A stretch of DNA of 64,000 bases. It comes from Pseudomonas tritici. Its GTDB lineage: Bacteria > Pseudomonadota > Gammaproteobacteria > Pseudomonadales > Pseudomonadaceae. Shown one piece after another: positions 9,249 through 17,405 of this stretch (positions are counted from its first letter, which is position 1; each line of letters opens with the position of its first letter). Under the pieces are notes generated by a model, which worked only from the letters and a program-made list of their open reading frames with translations, was not told the DNA's origin and searched no databases. Position numbers and translations under genes: made by a program. Location of the stretch: positions 3,906,001 to 3,970,000 of the forward strand of contig NZ_CP077084.1 in assembly GCF_014268275.3 (NCBI RefSeq), written 5' to 3'.

Positions 9249-10342
9249 CAGGCAACCCTCGCGACACGGCGTCCGGGGGCCTGGACCAAACGGCCCTGGC
9301 CATCGAACACAAACAGTTTATGGGTGGGGATGTACACACGAATCGGCGCGTCGACGTCGTATTCGTGCACCCCCGACAGGTGCAGCACCAACAGGAAATG
9401 CTCGCTGCGTACGTGCAGGAAGGTTTCCGAGCCGCTGATCTCCGCGACTTCCACGGTCACCGCCAGCTCCAGGTCGTCGTCGTTGCTCGGTACCAGGCTG
9501 ATATGGCTGGGGCGTACGCCAAACCGGAACTCGCCTTCACCGATGGGGCGCAGGTCGACGTTCAGCGGGAAGTGCACGAAATTGGCGAAGCTCACTTCGT
9601 TGCCGCTGATACGCCCTGGCATCAGGTTGATCGGCGGTTCGGAAAACAGCTCAGCGGCCAGCACGGTCTGCGGCTGGTGATACACCTCGGCGGCTTTACC
9701 GCTCTGGACCACCCGGCCTTCGTGAAGAATGGTGGTGGTGCCACCGAGGGCCAACGCTTCATTGGGCTCGGTGGTGGCGTAGATGGCGATGGTGTGACGT
9801 GCCGCGAACAGTTCGCGCATTTCCTGACGCAGCTCTTCGCGCAGTTTGTAGTCCAGGTTCACCAAGGGCTCATCGAACAGGATCAATTCGGCGTCCTTGA
9901 CCAACGCGCGGGCCATGGCCGTGCGTTGCTGCTGGCCACCGGAGAGTTCAAGCGGGTGGCGCTGGAGGAATTTCTCGATGCGCAGCATCTTCGCGGTTTC
10001 CAGCACCTTGCCCTGGATCACCTCGTCGGACACACCGGCCTGGCGCAACGGTGAGGCGATGTTCTCGAAAACGGTCATGGTCGGGTAGTTGATGAACTGC
10101 TGATACACCATCGACACGTTGCGCAGGCGCACCGGCTTTTGCGTGACATCCACACCGTTCATCAGGATGCGGCCACTGCTGGGCTTGTCCAAGCCGGCCA
10201 TCAGGCGCATCAGGCTGGTCTTGCCTGACAGGGTGCGACCGAGCAGGACGTTAAAGGAACCGGCTTCGAAACGCAGGTTGGCGTCGTCGATCCAGGTTTG
10301 GCCTTCGACAACACGGGAGACATTTTCCAGGGTCAATGACAT
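9248..10342 (-). CDS. glpS: ABC transporter ATP-binding protein, GlpS-like
   Basis: This 364-aa ATPase is the first gene of the importer operon. Its Walker A is the unusual GRTLSGKTS, the signature [15 protein letters not shown] is canonical, and Walker B is [10 protein letters not shown]. The H-loop position reads YATTEP where His is usual (compare YVTHDQ in the partner). A C-terminal TOBE-like region follows (about 240-360). With its partner, which has a good Walker A and a poor signature, it suggests an asymmetric ATPase pair. Transcription should come from the sigma-54 promoter about 45 bp upstream. Confidence 0.87.
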
Positions 10343-10386
10343 GACACGACCTTTTTATTATTGGAATGAATCTGGCCAGATGTGAC

Positions 10387-10403
10387 AGCGAGTTTCGTGC
10401 CAA
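10387..10403 (-). promoter_or_regulatory. Sigma-54 (-24/-12) promoter of the glpSTPQUV-like operon
   Basis: On the minus strand the sequence reads TTGGCACG-AAAC-TCGCT, giving the invariant GG-N10-GC spacing and a perfect TGGCACG -24 element; the -12 element differs from TTGC(A/T) by one base. It sits about 45-60 bp upstream of glpS and faces a divergent gene for a sigma-54 activator. Confidence 0.85.
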
Positions 10404-10445
10404 AACGGCAAGTGCTTGATGCGCAAGGAAATGGCTTAAATGGGA

Positions 10446-10525
10446 TGTTCAGGAGTGAACAGAAATGAACAACGCAGGCTGAACAACTGAACACTCAGGG
10501 CCTTGACAATGAACAGTTCTGAACA
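10446..10525. promoter_or_regulatory. Array of seven TGAACA half-sites, probable activator binding region
   Basis: TGAACA occurs at 10456, 10466, 10480, 10488, 10510 and 10520, and its complement TGTTCA at 10446. The pair at 10446/10456 is a 16-bp palindrome with a GGAG spacer, and two direct pairs are spaced exactly 10 bp (one helical turn). The array lies 45-140 bp upstream of the -24/-12 promoter, the usual place for enhancer sites of AAA+ activators. It could also mediate autoregulation of the divergent activator gene. Confidence 0.7.
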
Positions 10526-10552
10526 ACACTCTCATCACCAACACAGGACAAA

Positions 10553-10643
10553 TGTGGGAGCGGGCTTGCTCGTGAATGCGGTGTGTCAGTCAATACATAG
10601 GTCGACTGGTCCACCGCTTTCGCGAGCAAGCCCGCTCCCACAT
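10553..10643. repeat. REPIN (inverted pair of REP sequences, GCGGGC type)
   Basis: Two REP arms (beginning GTGGGAGCGGGCTTGCTCG and ending CGAGCAAGCCCGCTCCCAC) face each other around a spacer of about 50 bp and could form a long hairpin. It separates the activator-site array from the activator gene. Confidence 0.85.
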
Positions 10644-10707
10644 TTTGATCCGGTTTCTTCAGGTAGATTGTGCAAGCCCAATAACAATAAAAACGAAGGT
10701 CGCCCCC

Positions 10708-12525
10708 ATGGCCGAACCCTTGGCTCACGACACCCTTATCCAGGAATCCTGGCGCCGTTGCCGCGCCTTCGGCCTGGACCACCAGAGCACGCCCAGCTTC
10801 GACCAACTGCCCGCCGAGGGCATCAGCCAATTGCTCGAAAGCCAGCACTCGCTGGTGCAAACCACCCATCAGGAAGTGCTGCCCTACTACGAGAACATCC
10901 TCAGCAACTCCAATTGCCTGATCATGTTGGCTGACAACCAGGGCCAGGTGCTGACCAGCTGGGGCACCCAGCGTTTTATCGAGCCCAAGCTGGCTCGGGG
11001 CTTCAACCCCGGCGCCAGTTGGATGGAGCGTTCCAGCGGCACCAACGCTATCGGCACCGCGCTGGCCTGTGCCCAGGCGGTGCATATCGAACACGATGAG
11101 CACTTTCTCAAGGCCAACCGCTTCATGACGGGCTCAGCGGCGCCGATCTTTGATGCCCAGCGCGAGATCATCGCGGTGCTGGATGTGTCCAGCGACAGCT
11201 ACCTGCCGCCCTCCCACACCCTGGGCATGGTCAAGATGATGAGCCAGACCGTGGAGAACCGGCTCATCCTCAACCTGTTTCGCGGTGAACATTTCCAACT
11301 GACCTTTAACACTGGCTTGAGCAATCTGGATAGCCAGTGGGCCGGTCTGCTGATTTTTGATGAGAGCGGCCAAGTGCTGTCGGCCAACCGTCGCGCCGAC
11401 AACCTGTTGGGCATCAGTTTGTCGCGGGTGATGATCGACAGTTTGTTCAAGGTGTCGTTGCTGGAGTTGTTGAACCAGCCGGAGGGGTTGCCCTTCTCGC
11501 TGCAAGCGGCGGGACGCAACCGGTTCCAGTGCGTGTTGAAGCGGCCTCAGCAGATGCCGGTGCAGGCCCGCGTATTCACGGAGCCGGTGCCGGCCAAACC
11601 CACGTCGATTGGCCTCAAGACCCTGCATTTTGGCGATGTGCGCGTGGAGAAAGCCGTGCGTCAGGCCGAGCGCTTACTGGAGAAGGACATCCCCCTGCTG
11701 ATCCACGGTGAAACCGGCGTGGGCAAGGAAGTGTTCGTCAAAGCCCTGCACCAGGCGAGCTCACGCAGCCAGAAAGCGTTTATTGCGGTGAACTGTGCCG
11801 CGATTCCGGCAGAGCTGGTGGAGTCGGAACTGTTCGGCTACGAAAAAGGCGCGTTCACCGGCGCCAATCAAAAAGGCAGCATCGGCCTGATCCGCAAGGC
11901 CGACAAGGGCACGCTGTTCCTGGATGAAATCGGTGATATGCCGCTGCCGACACAGGCCCGCCTGCTGCGGGTATTGCAGGAGCGTTGCGTGCAGCCGGTG
12001 GGCAGCAGCGAGTTGTTCCCGGTGGATTTACGCATCATTTCGGCCACCAACCGCACGTTACGCGAGCTGGTGCAGGCCGGGCGGTTTCGTGAGGATTTGT
12101 ACTACCGTATCGGCGGCCTGACGCTGGAGCTGCCGCCGTTGCGCGAGCGTACGGACAAGCAGGCGCTGTTCCAGCAACTGTGGCAGCAACACCGCGAGCC
12201 GACCCAATGGGCGGGCCTGAGCGCCGAAGTGCTGGCGCTGTTCGATCAGCACCCTTGGCCGGGGAACTTGCGCCAGGTCAGCAGCGTGTTGCAGGTGGCG
12301 CTAGCCATGGCCGAGGAGCAGCCGATCCGCCCGGAACACCTGCCGGATGATTTTTTTGTGGATTTGGACATGGCGGCGCCGCGGCCCGCCAGTGACGAGC
12401 TGGACGACAGCATCGACCTGAACCAGCGCTTGAAGGCTGCCGGCGGGAATATTTCCCACCTGGCGCGCGAGCTGGGCGTGAGCCGCAATACCTTGTACAA
12501 GCGCCTGCGCCAGAACGAAGGCTAG
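10708..12525 (+). CDS. Sigma-54-dependent transcriptional activator, GAF-AAA+-Fis (AcoR type)
   Basis: This is a 605-aa regulator. The start at MAEPLAHDTL is supported by GAAGG 8 nt upstream; a longer frame would run into the REPIN. An N-terminal GAF-like sensor (about 60-180) and a PAS-like segment (about 205-270) precede a central AAA+ domain. This has Walker A HGETGVGKE (about residue 333), the sigma-54-contacting loop GAFTGA (about 380), Walker B LFLDEIGD and the arginine finger region. The C-terminal Fis-type helix-turn-helix (about 570-600) contains NISHLARELGVSRNTLYKRLR. AcoR-like proteins respond to small alcohols or ketones such as acetoin. Divergence from a glycerol/polyol importer with a sigma-54 promoter makes it the likely activator of that operon. 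Confidence 0.9.
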   Translation: MAEPLAHDTLIQESWRRCRAFGLDHQSTPSFDQLPAEGISQLLESQHSLVQTTHQEVLPYYENILSNSNCLIMLADNQGQVLTSWGTQRFIEPKLARGFNPGASWMERSSGTNAIGTALACAQAVHIEHDEHFLKANRFMTGSAAPIFDAQREIIAVLDVSSDSYLPPSHTLGMVKMMSQTVENRLILNLFRGEHFQLTFNTGLSNLDSQWAGLLIFDESGQVLSANRRADNLLGISLSRVMIDSLFKVSLLELLNQPEGLPFSLQAAGRNRFQCVLKRPQQMPVQARVFTEPVPAKPTSIGLKTLHFGDVRVEKAVRQAERLLEKDIPLLIHGETGVGKEVFVKALHQASSRSQKAFIAVNCAAIPAELVESELFGYEKGAFTGANQKGSIGLIRKADKGTLFLDEIGDMPLPTQARLLRVLQERCVQPVGSSELFPVDLRIISATNRTLRELVQAGRFREDLYYRIGGLTLELPPLRERTDKQALFQQLWQQHREPTQWAGLSAEVLALFDQHPWPGNLRQVSSVLQVALAMAEEQPIRPEHLPDDFFVDLDMAAPRPASDELDDSIDLNQRLKAAGGNISHLARELGVSRNTLYKRLRQNEG

Positions 12526-13454
12526 CGCGGCTTGACCACCACCAGCAGGTCGGTGAAGTACTCCACTTGGATCGGCAGGTTATCCGCCAGTGACGACAGC
12601 GCCGCCGCCGTGTCATCCAGCTTGAAGACCCCCGATACCCGCAGGTTCTGCAGGGCCTGAGGGTCGAAGCGCAGCATCCCGTGGCGATAGCTGGCGAGGG
12701 TTTGCAGCACCTCGCTCAGGGGTTGGTCGTTGACTTTGAGCAGGCCGCGGGTCCAAGCGTCCGGGTCGGCATCGGCGATGGCTTGCGGCGGCTGGGCGCG
12801 GCCGTGGTCAAGGACCGAACGCTGGCCGGCCGTGACCTTGACCCCCTCGCTGGCTTCACCTTTGACCGCTACGCTGGACTCGATCACCGTGACGACCGTG
12901 GTGCCGTCTGCCGCCCGCTTGACCAGATAACGTGTACCCAATGCGGTGGCCGTGCCTTGGTCGGTGCGCACCACAAAAGGCCGTTGCGCATCCTTGGCCA
13001 CTTCGACCCAGAGTTCACCTTGCAACAGCTCTATCACGCGTTGATGCCCGTCGAATTTCACGTCGACTGCCGAGTTGCTGTTGAGCTGCAACTGGCTGCC
13101 GTCTTCGAGGGCAATCTGCCGGCGCTCGCCGACGGCGGTGCGCTGGTCGGCCATCCAGACCGGCACGTGTTGCAAGCCCAGCCAGCTGCACAAGACCACG
13201 CCGAGCAAGCCCGCCACCTGCGCACCACGCGGACGTTGCGGGGTAAACGCGCGGTTCAGGGCAACACGGGCGGGCTTGGCGGGCAAGGTGTCGAGGCTGC
13301 CCCACAAGGCGCGCATGCGTTCAATGGCCACGGCGTGACGCGGGTCGGCCTGGCACCAGGCATTAAACGCGTGACGGTCGGCGTCGCTGACGTCCTCGTC
13401 GTGCAGGCGGGTCAGCCACTGCGCCGCTTGCTGGATGATCTGCTCGGTGCTCAT
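12522..13454 (-). CDS. FecR-family sigma factor regulator (anti-sigma)
   Basis: This 310-aa protein starts at MSTEQIIQQAAQW, overlapping the sigma gene stop as ATGA. It has the usual order: a cytoplasmic DUF4880 anti-sigma region (WLTRLHDEDVSDADRHAFNAW), one membrane helix near residues 95-112 (VAGLLGVVLCSWLGL), and a periplasmic FecR domain (GERRQIALEDGSQLQLNSNSAV). The C-terminal segment VSGVFKLDDTAAALSSLADN in homologues contacts the receptor signalling domain. It would carry an iron/siderophore signal to the ECF sigma factor encoded just upstream. It converges on the sigma-54 activator gene, with overlapping stop codons. Confidence 0.92.
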   Translation of the reverse strand: MSTEQIIQQAAQWLTRLHDEDVSDADRHAFNAWCQADPRHAVAIERMRALWGSLDTLPAKPARVALNRAFTPQRPRGAQVAGLLGVVLCSWLGLQHVPVWMADQRTAVGERRQIALEDGSQLQLNSNSAVDVKFDGHQRVIELLQGELWVEVAKDAQRPFVVRTDQGTATALGTRYLVKRAADGTTVVTVIESSVAVKGEASEGVKVTAGQRSVLDHGRAQPPQAIADADPDAWTRGLLKVNDQPLSEVLQTLASYRHGMLRFDPQALQNLRVSGVFKLDDTAAALSSLADNLPIQVEYFTDLLVVVKPR

Positions 13455-13993
13455 ACCAGCGGGTCTGTCGGGTGCAGGCTGTGGTAGCAATGCACCAGGG
13501 CGCTGGAGATGTAGTTTTTGACGGTGCTGGAAGAGACGTCCAGGCGCGTGGCGATTTCGCTGTAGGTCAGCCCATCCAGGCGACTCAACAGGAAGGCTTC
13601 GCGGACTTTGGCAGGCAGGCCAGTGAGCATCTCGGCGATGCGTTCCAGGGCTTGCAGCGCCACATGAATCGCGGCTGGGTCGGGCATGCCGGCGTCTTCG
13701 CACTGGATCACCAACGCCTCCATGTAGGCTTTTTCGATACGGCGACGACGAGCGCCGTCGATCAACAACCGCCCTGCCGTGGTGGCCAGGAAGGCGCGGG
13801 GTTCCTTGATAGTTTGCGGTTCGGCCAGCATCAGTACGCGGATGAACGCGTCATGCGCCAGGTCGGCGGCATGCTGGGAGCACCCAAGTTTCTTGCGCAG
13901 CCAGCCGTGCAACCAGCCGTGGTGCTCGCTGTACATCGCCGTGAGAGTCTGCTGCCGGACGGAGTCGCCCAGCGCGGCGGGAATGTCATGCAT
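13451..13993 (-). CDS. ECF sigma factor, FecI-like
   Basis: This is a 180-aa RNA polymerase sigma-70 family protein. Region 2 includes AADLAHDAFIRVL (core binding and -10 recognition). Region 4 includes LTGLPAKVREAFLLSRLDGLTYSEIATRLDVSSSTVKNYI (the -35 helix-turn-helix). The ATG at 13993 is preferred; an in-frame TTG two codons upstream is possible. It lies between a TonB-dependent receptor and a FecR gene, the standard iron-starvation arrangement. It most likely drives transcription of the receptor gene. Confidence 0.92.
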   Translation of the reverse strand: MHDIPAALGDSVRQQTLTAMYSEHHGWLHGWLRKKLGCSQHAADLAHDAFIRVLMLAEPQTIKEPRAFLATTAGRLLIDGARRRRIEKAYMEALVIQCEDAGMPDPAAIHVALQALERIAEMLTGLPAKVREAFLLSRLDGLTYSEIATRLDVSSSTVKNYISSALVHCYHSLHPTDPLV

Positions 13994-14097
13994 GCGCAAA
14001 AAGATCTCAAATGGGAAGTGTTACCAATTGCGCAAACAATGCCAGTAAATCGGTGTAGGAGCAAGGGCCTGTCCCTCTCTGAAAGTAGCCCCGATCA

Positions 14098-14122
14098 AAT
14101 GTGGGAGCTGGCTTGCCTGTCA
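14098..14122 (+). repeat. Single REP sequence abutting the receptor stop codon
   Basis: GTGGGAGCTGGCTTGCCTG (14101-14119) is one REP arm without an inverted partner close by. It directly adjoins the receptor stop codon at 14120-14122. Confidence 0.7.
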
Positions 14123-16231
14123 GCGCCAGCTCCAGGAGACGCCGGTGTAGATGCCGCGGCCATCCGCTGGCGTCGAACGCGCTACATCCTGGCCCTTGTC
14201 GTCATAGCCCGGCGTGACCGTATTGGCGTAACGGCGGTTGGTGAGGTTGCGCAGGTCGACCCAGGCTTGCCAGTCTTGCTTTGGCGCGTCGTAGCCAAAG
14301 GTGGCGCCGAGGATGGTGTAGGACGCAGCGTAATAGGAGTTGGCGTAGTCGACCGCCACGCGCGAGGAATATTCGCTATTGAGGCTGGTAAAGAAACCCG
14401 TCGGGTGGCTGTAGCGCACTTGCGCCTGGTAGTAGTGCTTGGGGATGCCGGGCAAGGTGTTGTCGCCGAAACGGTCGTCGTCGCGGTAGTGGAAGTCGCT
14501 GAAGGTATAGGCCTGGCGCAGGGAGAGCTGGCCGTTGCGGCCGCCGTCCCACAAGGGGCTGAGCAGGCTCACTTCCAGGCCTTGGTGCACAGTGGGGCTG
14601 GCATTGGCTTCCGCGATAATGGCATTGCTGGTGGACGTTTGCGCCTGGGTTTCCACGGTGAGCAGTTCGTGGCGCACTTCAGAGCGGTACAGCGCCAGGT
14701 CCCATTGGCCGAGCCACGCTTCGCCACGCCCGCCGATTTCCAGGGTGGTGGCGGTCTGGTTTTCCAGGCTCACGCCTTCGCGCGCCAAACCTTTGGCCGG
14801 CCCACTCGTGAAGTATTTGTTGGAGCCCCAGATCATCGACCACGCGTGCGGCGGCTCGACCGAGCGGCTCAGGTTGCCGTACACCTGCAGTTGCGGATTG
14901 AAGTCATAACGCAGGCCGATGCGCGGCGCATAGTCCCAGTCGTGCTGGCTGAGCGGCGCCTGGCCTTCGGGGTAGGTGACCTGGGTTTCGCGCCGGGTGT
15001 AGATCGCGGCCAGGCCGGTCGTCAGCCACAGGTCAGGGACCAGCTCCAGGTCGTTGCCGATATGCAGCACGGTGTCGGAACCCAGATAGCTGTAGTCGCG
15101 GGTCTTGGTGCCCGGGGCGTAGCCAGCGGTATTGACGGCGGGCGTGCGCACATATTCCGCAGCGCCGTTGTTAGGCATCGCTTGGGTAGTGCGCAGGCCC
15201 AGCGTGGTTTTGCTGTCGTGGCCGAACAGCGTGTCCTGGCGGATGTAGTTGAGGGTGCCGCTGACATCGGTGTAGGCGACTTTAAGGCGGTTGGTGCCTT
15301 CGCGCAGGTCCATCGGGTAGTCGTGGTAGGCCAGCCCGACTTCGACCCGGGAATTGTCGTCCAACTGCAAGGTGGTCTTGTTGGCGATCCAGGTGGAGCC
15401 CGGTTGCAGGCGCTTGGAGTCGCGGGCGGCGTTGAGGCTGTTGGCCGCCCGCGGGTCATGGCTGATTTGCGCGCGCGTGAGCTTGCCGGGGGTGTCGTTG
15501 GTGGTTTCGCGGTAGCGGAAATAAAAGCGGGTTTCCAGGTCCGGGTTGAAGCGGTAGCCGAAGTTAGCGGCCACGCCCTTGCCGGTGGCGGCGCTCTGGT
15601 GCTGGTAGCCGTCAGACGCGGAGTCGGTGAGGCTGATGTAATAGTCGGCATCTCCCAAGACCTGGCCGGAACTGATCTCGCGCTGGGCGTAACCCTTGCT
15701 GCCCGCCTCGTATCGCACCTGCAACTTAGGCGCATCGTAGCCCGTGCGGGTCACGTAGTTGACCGCGCCACCGAGGGCCAGGGCGCCCTGGTCAAAACCA
15801 TTGGCGCCGCGCAGCACTTCGACGCGGCTTTGCCACAAGGGGTCTTTCAGCTCATAGGGGGTGCCACCAGGCCCGGTCAGTGGCAGACCGTCGAACATTT
15901 CATACAAGCCGGAGGCATGGGAACCGGGGCTGCGGTTCAGGCCAGAACCGCGAATCGAGAGTTTCACCCCTTCATTGTTCGCTGCCTTGGCGTACACCCC
16001 GGCCTGGTACTTGAACACGTCTTCGTTGGTGCTCACCCGCCCCTGCTGCACGCTGTTCATGTCGATGTAGTTAGTGCCGCCGGGGACGTTTCTGAGCTGC
16101 GCCTGCGCCATTTCACCGGCGCTGGCTTCGCTGCCGGTGACTTCGACCGGGGCCAATTGCAGGTCTTCGGCGTGCACCAGTGAGCTTAACGTCAGGGCGG
16201 CAAACAGGAACGGAGGGTGGCGCAACAGCAT
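14120..16231 (-). CDS. TonB-dependent outer-membrane receptor (siderophore-type), no STN domain
   Basis: This 703-aa protein has a Sec signal (MLLRHPPFLFAALTLSSLVHA/ED). A TonB-box-like LAPVEVTG follows, then a plug domain (about 45-155, with VKLSIRGSGLNRS and RVEVLRGANGFDQGALALGG) and a 22-strand barrel that ends in aromatic GVSWSWR. The plug starts within about 25 residues of the signal cleavage site. There is thus no room for the 80-residue N-terminal STN domain that classic FecA-type transducers use to signal to FecR. The ligand is unknown; the neighbouring sigma/FecR pair points to iron. No clear Fur box is seen upstream. Confidence 0.92.
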   Translation of the reverse strand: MLLRHPPFLFAALTLSSLVHAEDLQLAPVEVTGSEASAGEMAQAQLRNVPGGTNYIDMNSVQQGRVSTNEDVFKYQAGVYAKAANNEGVKLSIRGSGLNRSPGSHASGLYEMFDGLPLTGPGGTPYELKDPLWQSRVEVLRGANGFDQGALALGGAVNYVTRTGYDAPKLQVRYEAGSKGYAQREISSGQVLGDADYYISLTDSASDGYQHQSAATGKGVAANFGYRFNPDLETRFYFRYRETTNDTPGKLTRAQISHDPRAANSLNAARDSKRLQPGSTWIANKTTLQLDDNSRVEVGLAYHDYPMDLREGTNRLKVAYTDVSGTLNYIRQDTLFGHDSKTTLGLRTTQAMPNNGAAEYVRTPAVNTAGYAPGTKTRDYSYLGSDTVLHIGNDLELVPDLWLTTGLAAIYTRRETQVTYPEGQAPLSQHDWDYAPRIGLRYDFNPQLQVYGNLSRSVEPPHAWSMIWGSNKYFTSGPAKGLAREGVSLENQTATTLEIGGRGEAWLGQWDLALYRSEVRHELLTVETQAQTSTSNAIIAEANASPTVHQGLEVSLLSPLWDGGRNGQLSLRQAYTFSDFHYRDDDRFGDNTLPGIPKHYYQAQVRYSHPTGFFTSLNSEYSSRVAVDYANSYYAASYTILGATFGYDAPKQDWQAWVDLRNLTNRRYANTVTPGYDDKGQDVARSTPADGRGIYTGVSWSWR

Positions 16232-16375
16232 CGGGCAAGTCCTTGGAATTCGGGGGCACGTGGTGGGAAGACTGAGACGCCCGCCAGGTCACTCCCTATT
16301 AACGCACCAGCCCCTTCACAAAACAGCATCAACTGTAGCTGGTTCGCAGATACTGTCATTTCGGACGCAAAGAAC

Positions 16376-16645
16376 TCAGCCGCCAGGTTCGCCTAACGTC
16401 CGCATCAATTCCTCTGCTTCTGATCCTGGAGCAAACCTGAACCCAACCATTTCATCAGTGTCGAGAATTTCGCCCAACGTTCTCAATACCTGCGCCTCAG
16501 TGGGCGATTCACGCAGTAATTTGTGCGCTGGCAGCAACAACTCGGAGGAAACACCCTGAGCGCTTGCCGCGTCGATTACCGCGAAGAGGATAAAGCGCAG
16601 GCGTATTTCGCGTTCAGTCGGCCAAACCGTTTTTCGCTTACCCAT
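16376..16645 (-). CDS. Hypothetical protein (89 aa)
   Basis: The frame has protein-like composition: basic start MGKRKTVWPTEREIRLRF, then a hydrophobic stretch FILFAVIDAASAQG, and an acidic helical tail rich in Glu and Leu. I recognise no domain. The ribosome-binding site is weak (GAAG in GTGAAGCC), so the start and even the reality of the gene are uncertain. It stands alone between the TonB receptor and a small plus-strand gene. Confidence 0.5.
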   Translation of the reverse strand: MGKRKTVWPTEREIRLRFILFAVIDAASAQGVSSELLLPAHKLLRESPTEAQVLRTLGEILDTDEMVGFRFAPGSEAEELMRTLGEPGG

Positions 16646-16885
16646 CGTGAAGGCTTCACTTTCAGAAAAATCCGAGGCTATTGCCGGCAGACAGGTGTTT
16701 CAAGCCACGGGGTGCAAGATAGGCCGCCTCCTACATGCAAAAGTGAAACCCCCTACTGGCAGATAGGGCCGGCCATCCGGTTTTCTCTAAGGCCTTGCAT
16801 AACCGGCAATCACTCCGTGGAAACCTCTGGGTCAGGCAGGAGGTCTACCGCCTGAATCCGCCCGCTAATTAAAGGAAGCAATCTC

Positions 16886-17167
16886 ATGTCTCAAACTTAT
16901 CAGGGCACTGCCAGTGTGTTGTTGGCTTCTCGCCACTTGGGCGTGGAGCCAGACGAGTGCTTGAACGAAAATGTGACCGTGCGCCTTTCGGAAAGCGGCA
17001 CGCCGACCATCGCACGCCTGGAAGTCGATCAGCCCGTACAGTGGCCAGGACACGCTAACCACGTGGAAGTCAGGCTGCCTGATGGCAGCGTTGTGAAGGG
17101 TGTGATCGTGGAAATCAACCGTCAGGCTGAACACGCCGCATGGTTGACGTTCAGCCTGGACGATTGA
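16886..17167 (+). CDS. Conserved small hypothetical protein (93 aa)
   Basis: The ATG follows a good GGAAG ribosome-binding site. The protein looks like a small soluble beta-rich domain (VTVRLSESGTPTIARLEVDQ, then HVEVRLPDGSVVKGVIVEINR) of balanced composition. I do not recognise the family, and no operon partner follows within 230 bp. Confidence 0.75.
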   Translation: MSQTYQGTASVLLASRHLGVEPDECLNENVTVRLSESGTPTIARLEVDQPVQWPGHANHVEVRLPDGSVVKGVIVEINRQAEHAAWLTFSLDD

Positions 17168-17405
17168 CGGGATGGCGTCGTCAAGGCGCCGCTTTCAAGC
17201 GCGTCGTAAGCCGCAAGATAATGCTGGGACGAGGTGCGCTATTGCTCCGAGCGGTGTCGACGAGGCAAGCGCCCGCTTCCACCGCCGGCACAAGGCTGCA
17301 ACCCTGCACAATGATTTGCTATTGTCTTGATAGATAAATAGGTAATCCGGTAGGACACCGTAGCTGATAGGTTTCAGGCAAGTCTACGTATACGCAGGGG
17401 TCAAC

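Noticed and set aside
10553..10643. REPIN hairpin as a terminator
   Set aside because: It is the standard Pseudomonas REP doublet with no T run, and recurs at many unrelated gene ends.
13472..16183. A 903-codon plus-strand open frame
   Set aside because: It is antisense to the TonB receptor and ECF sigma genes, which have clear family motifs; long antisense frames are common in high-GC DNA.
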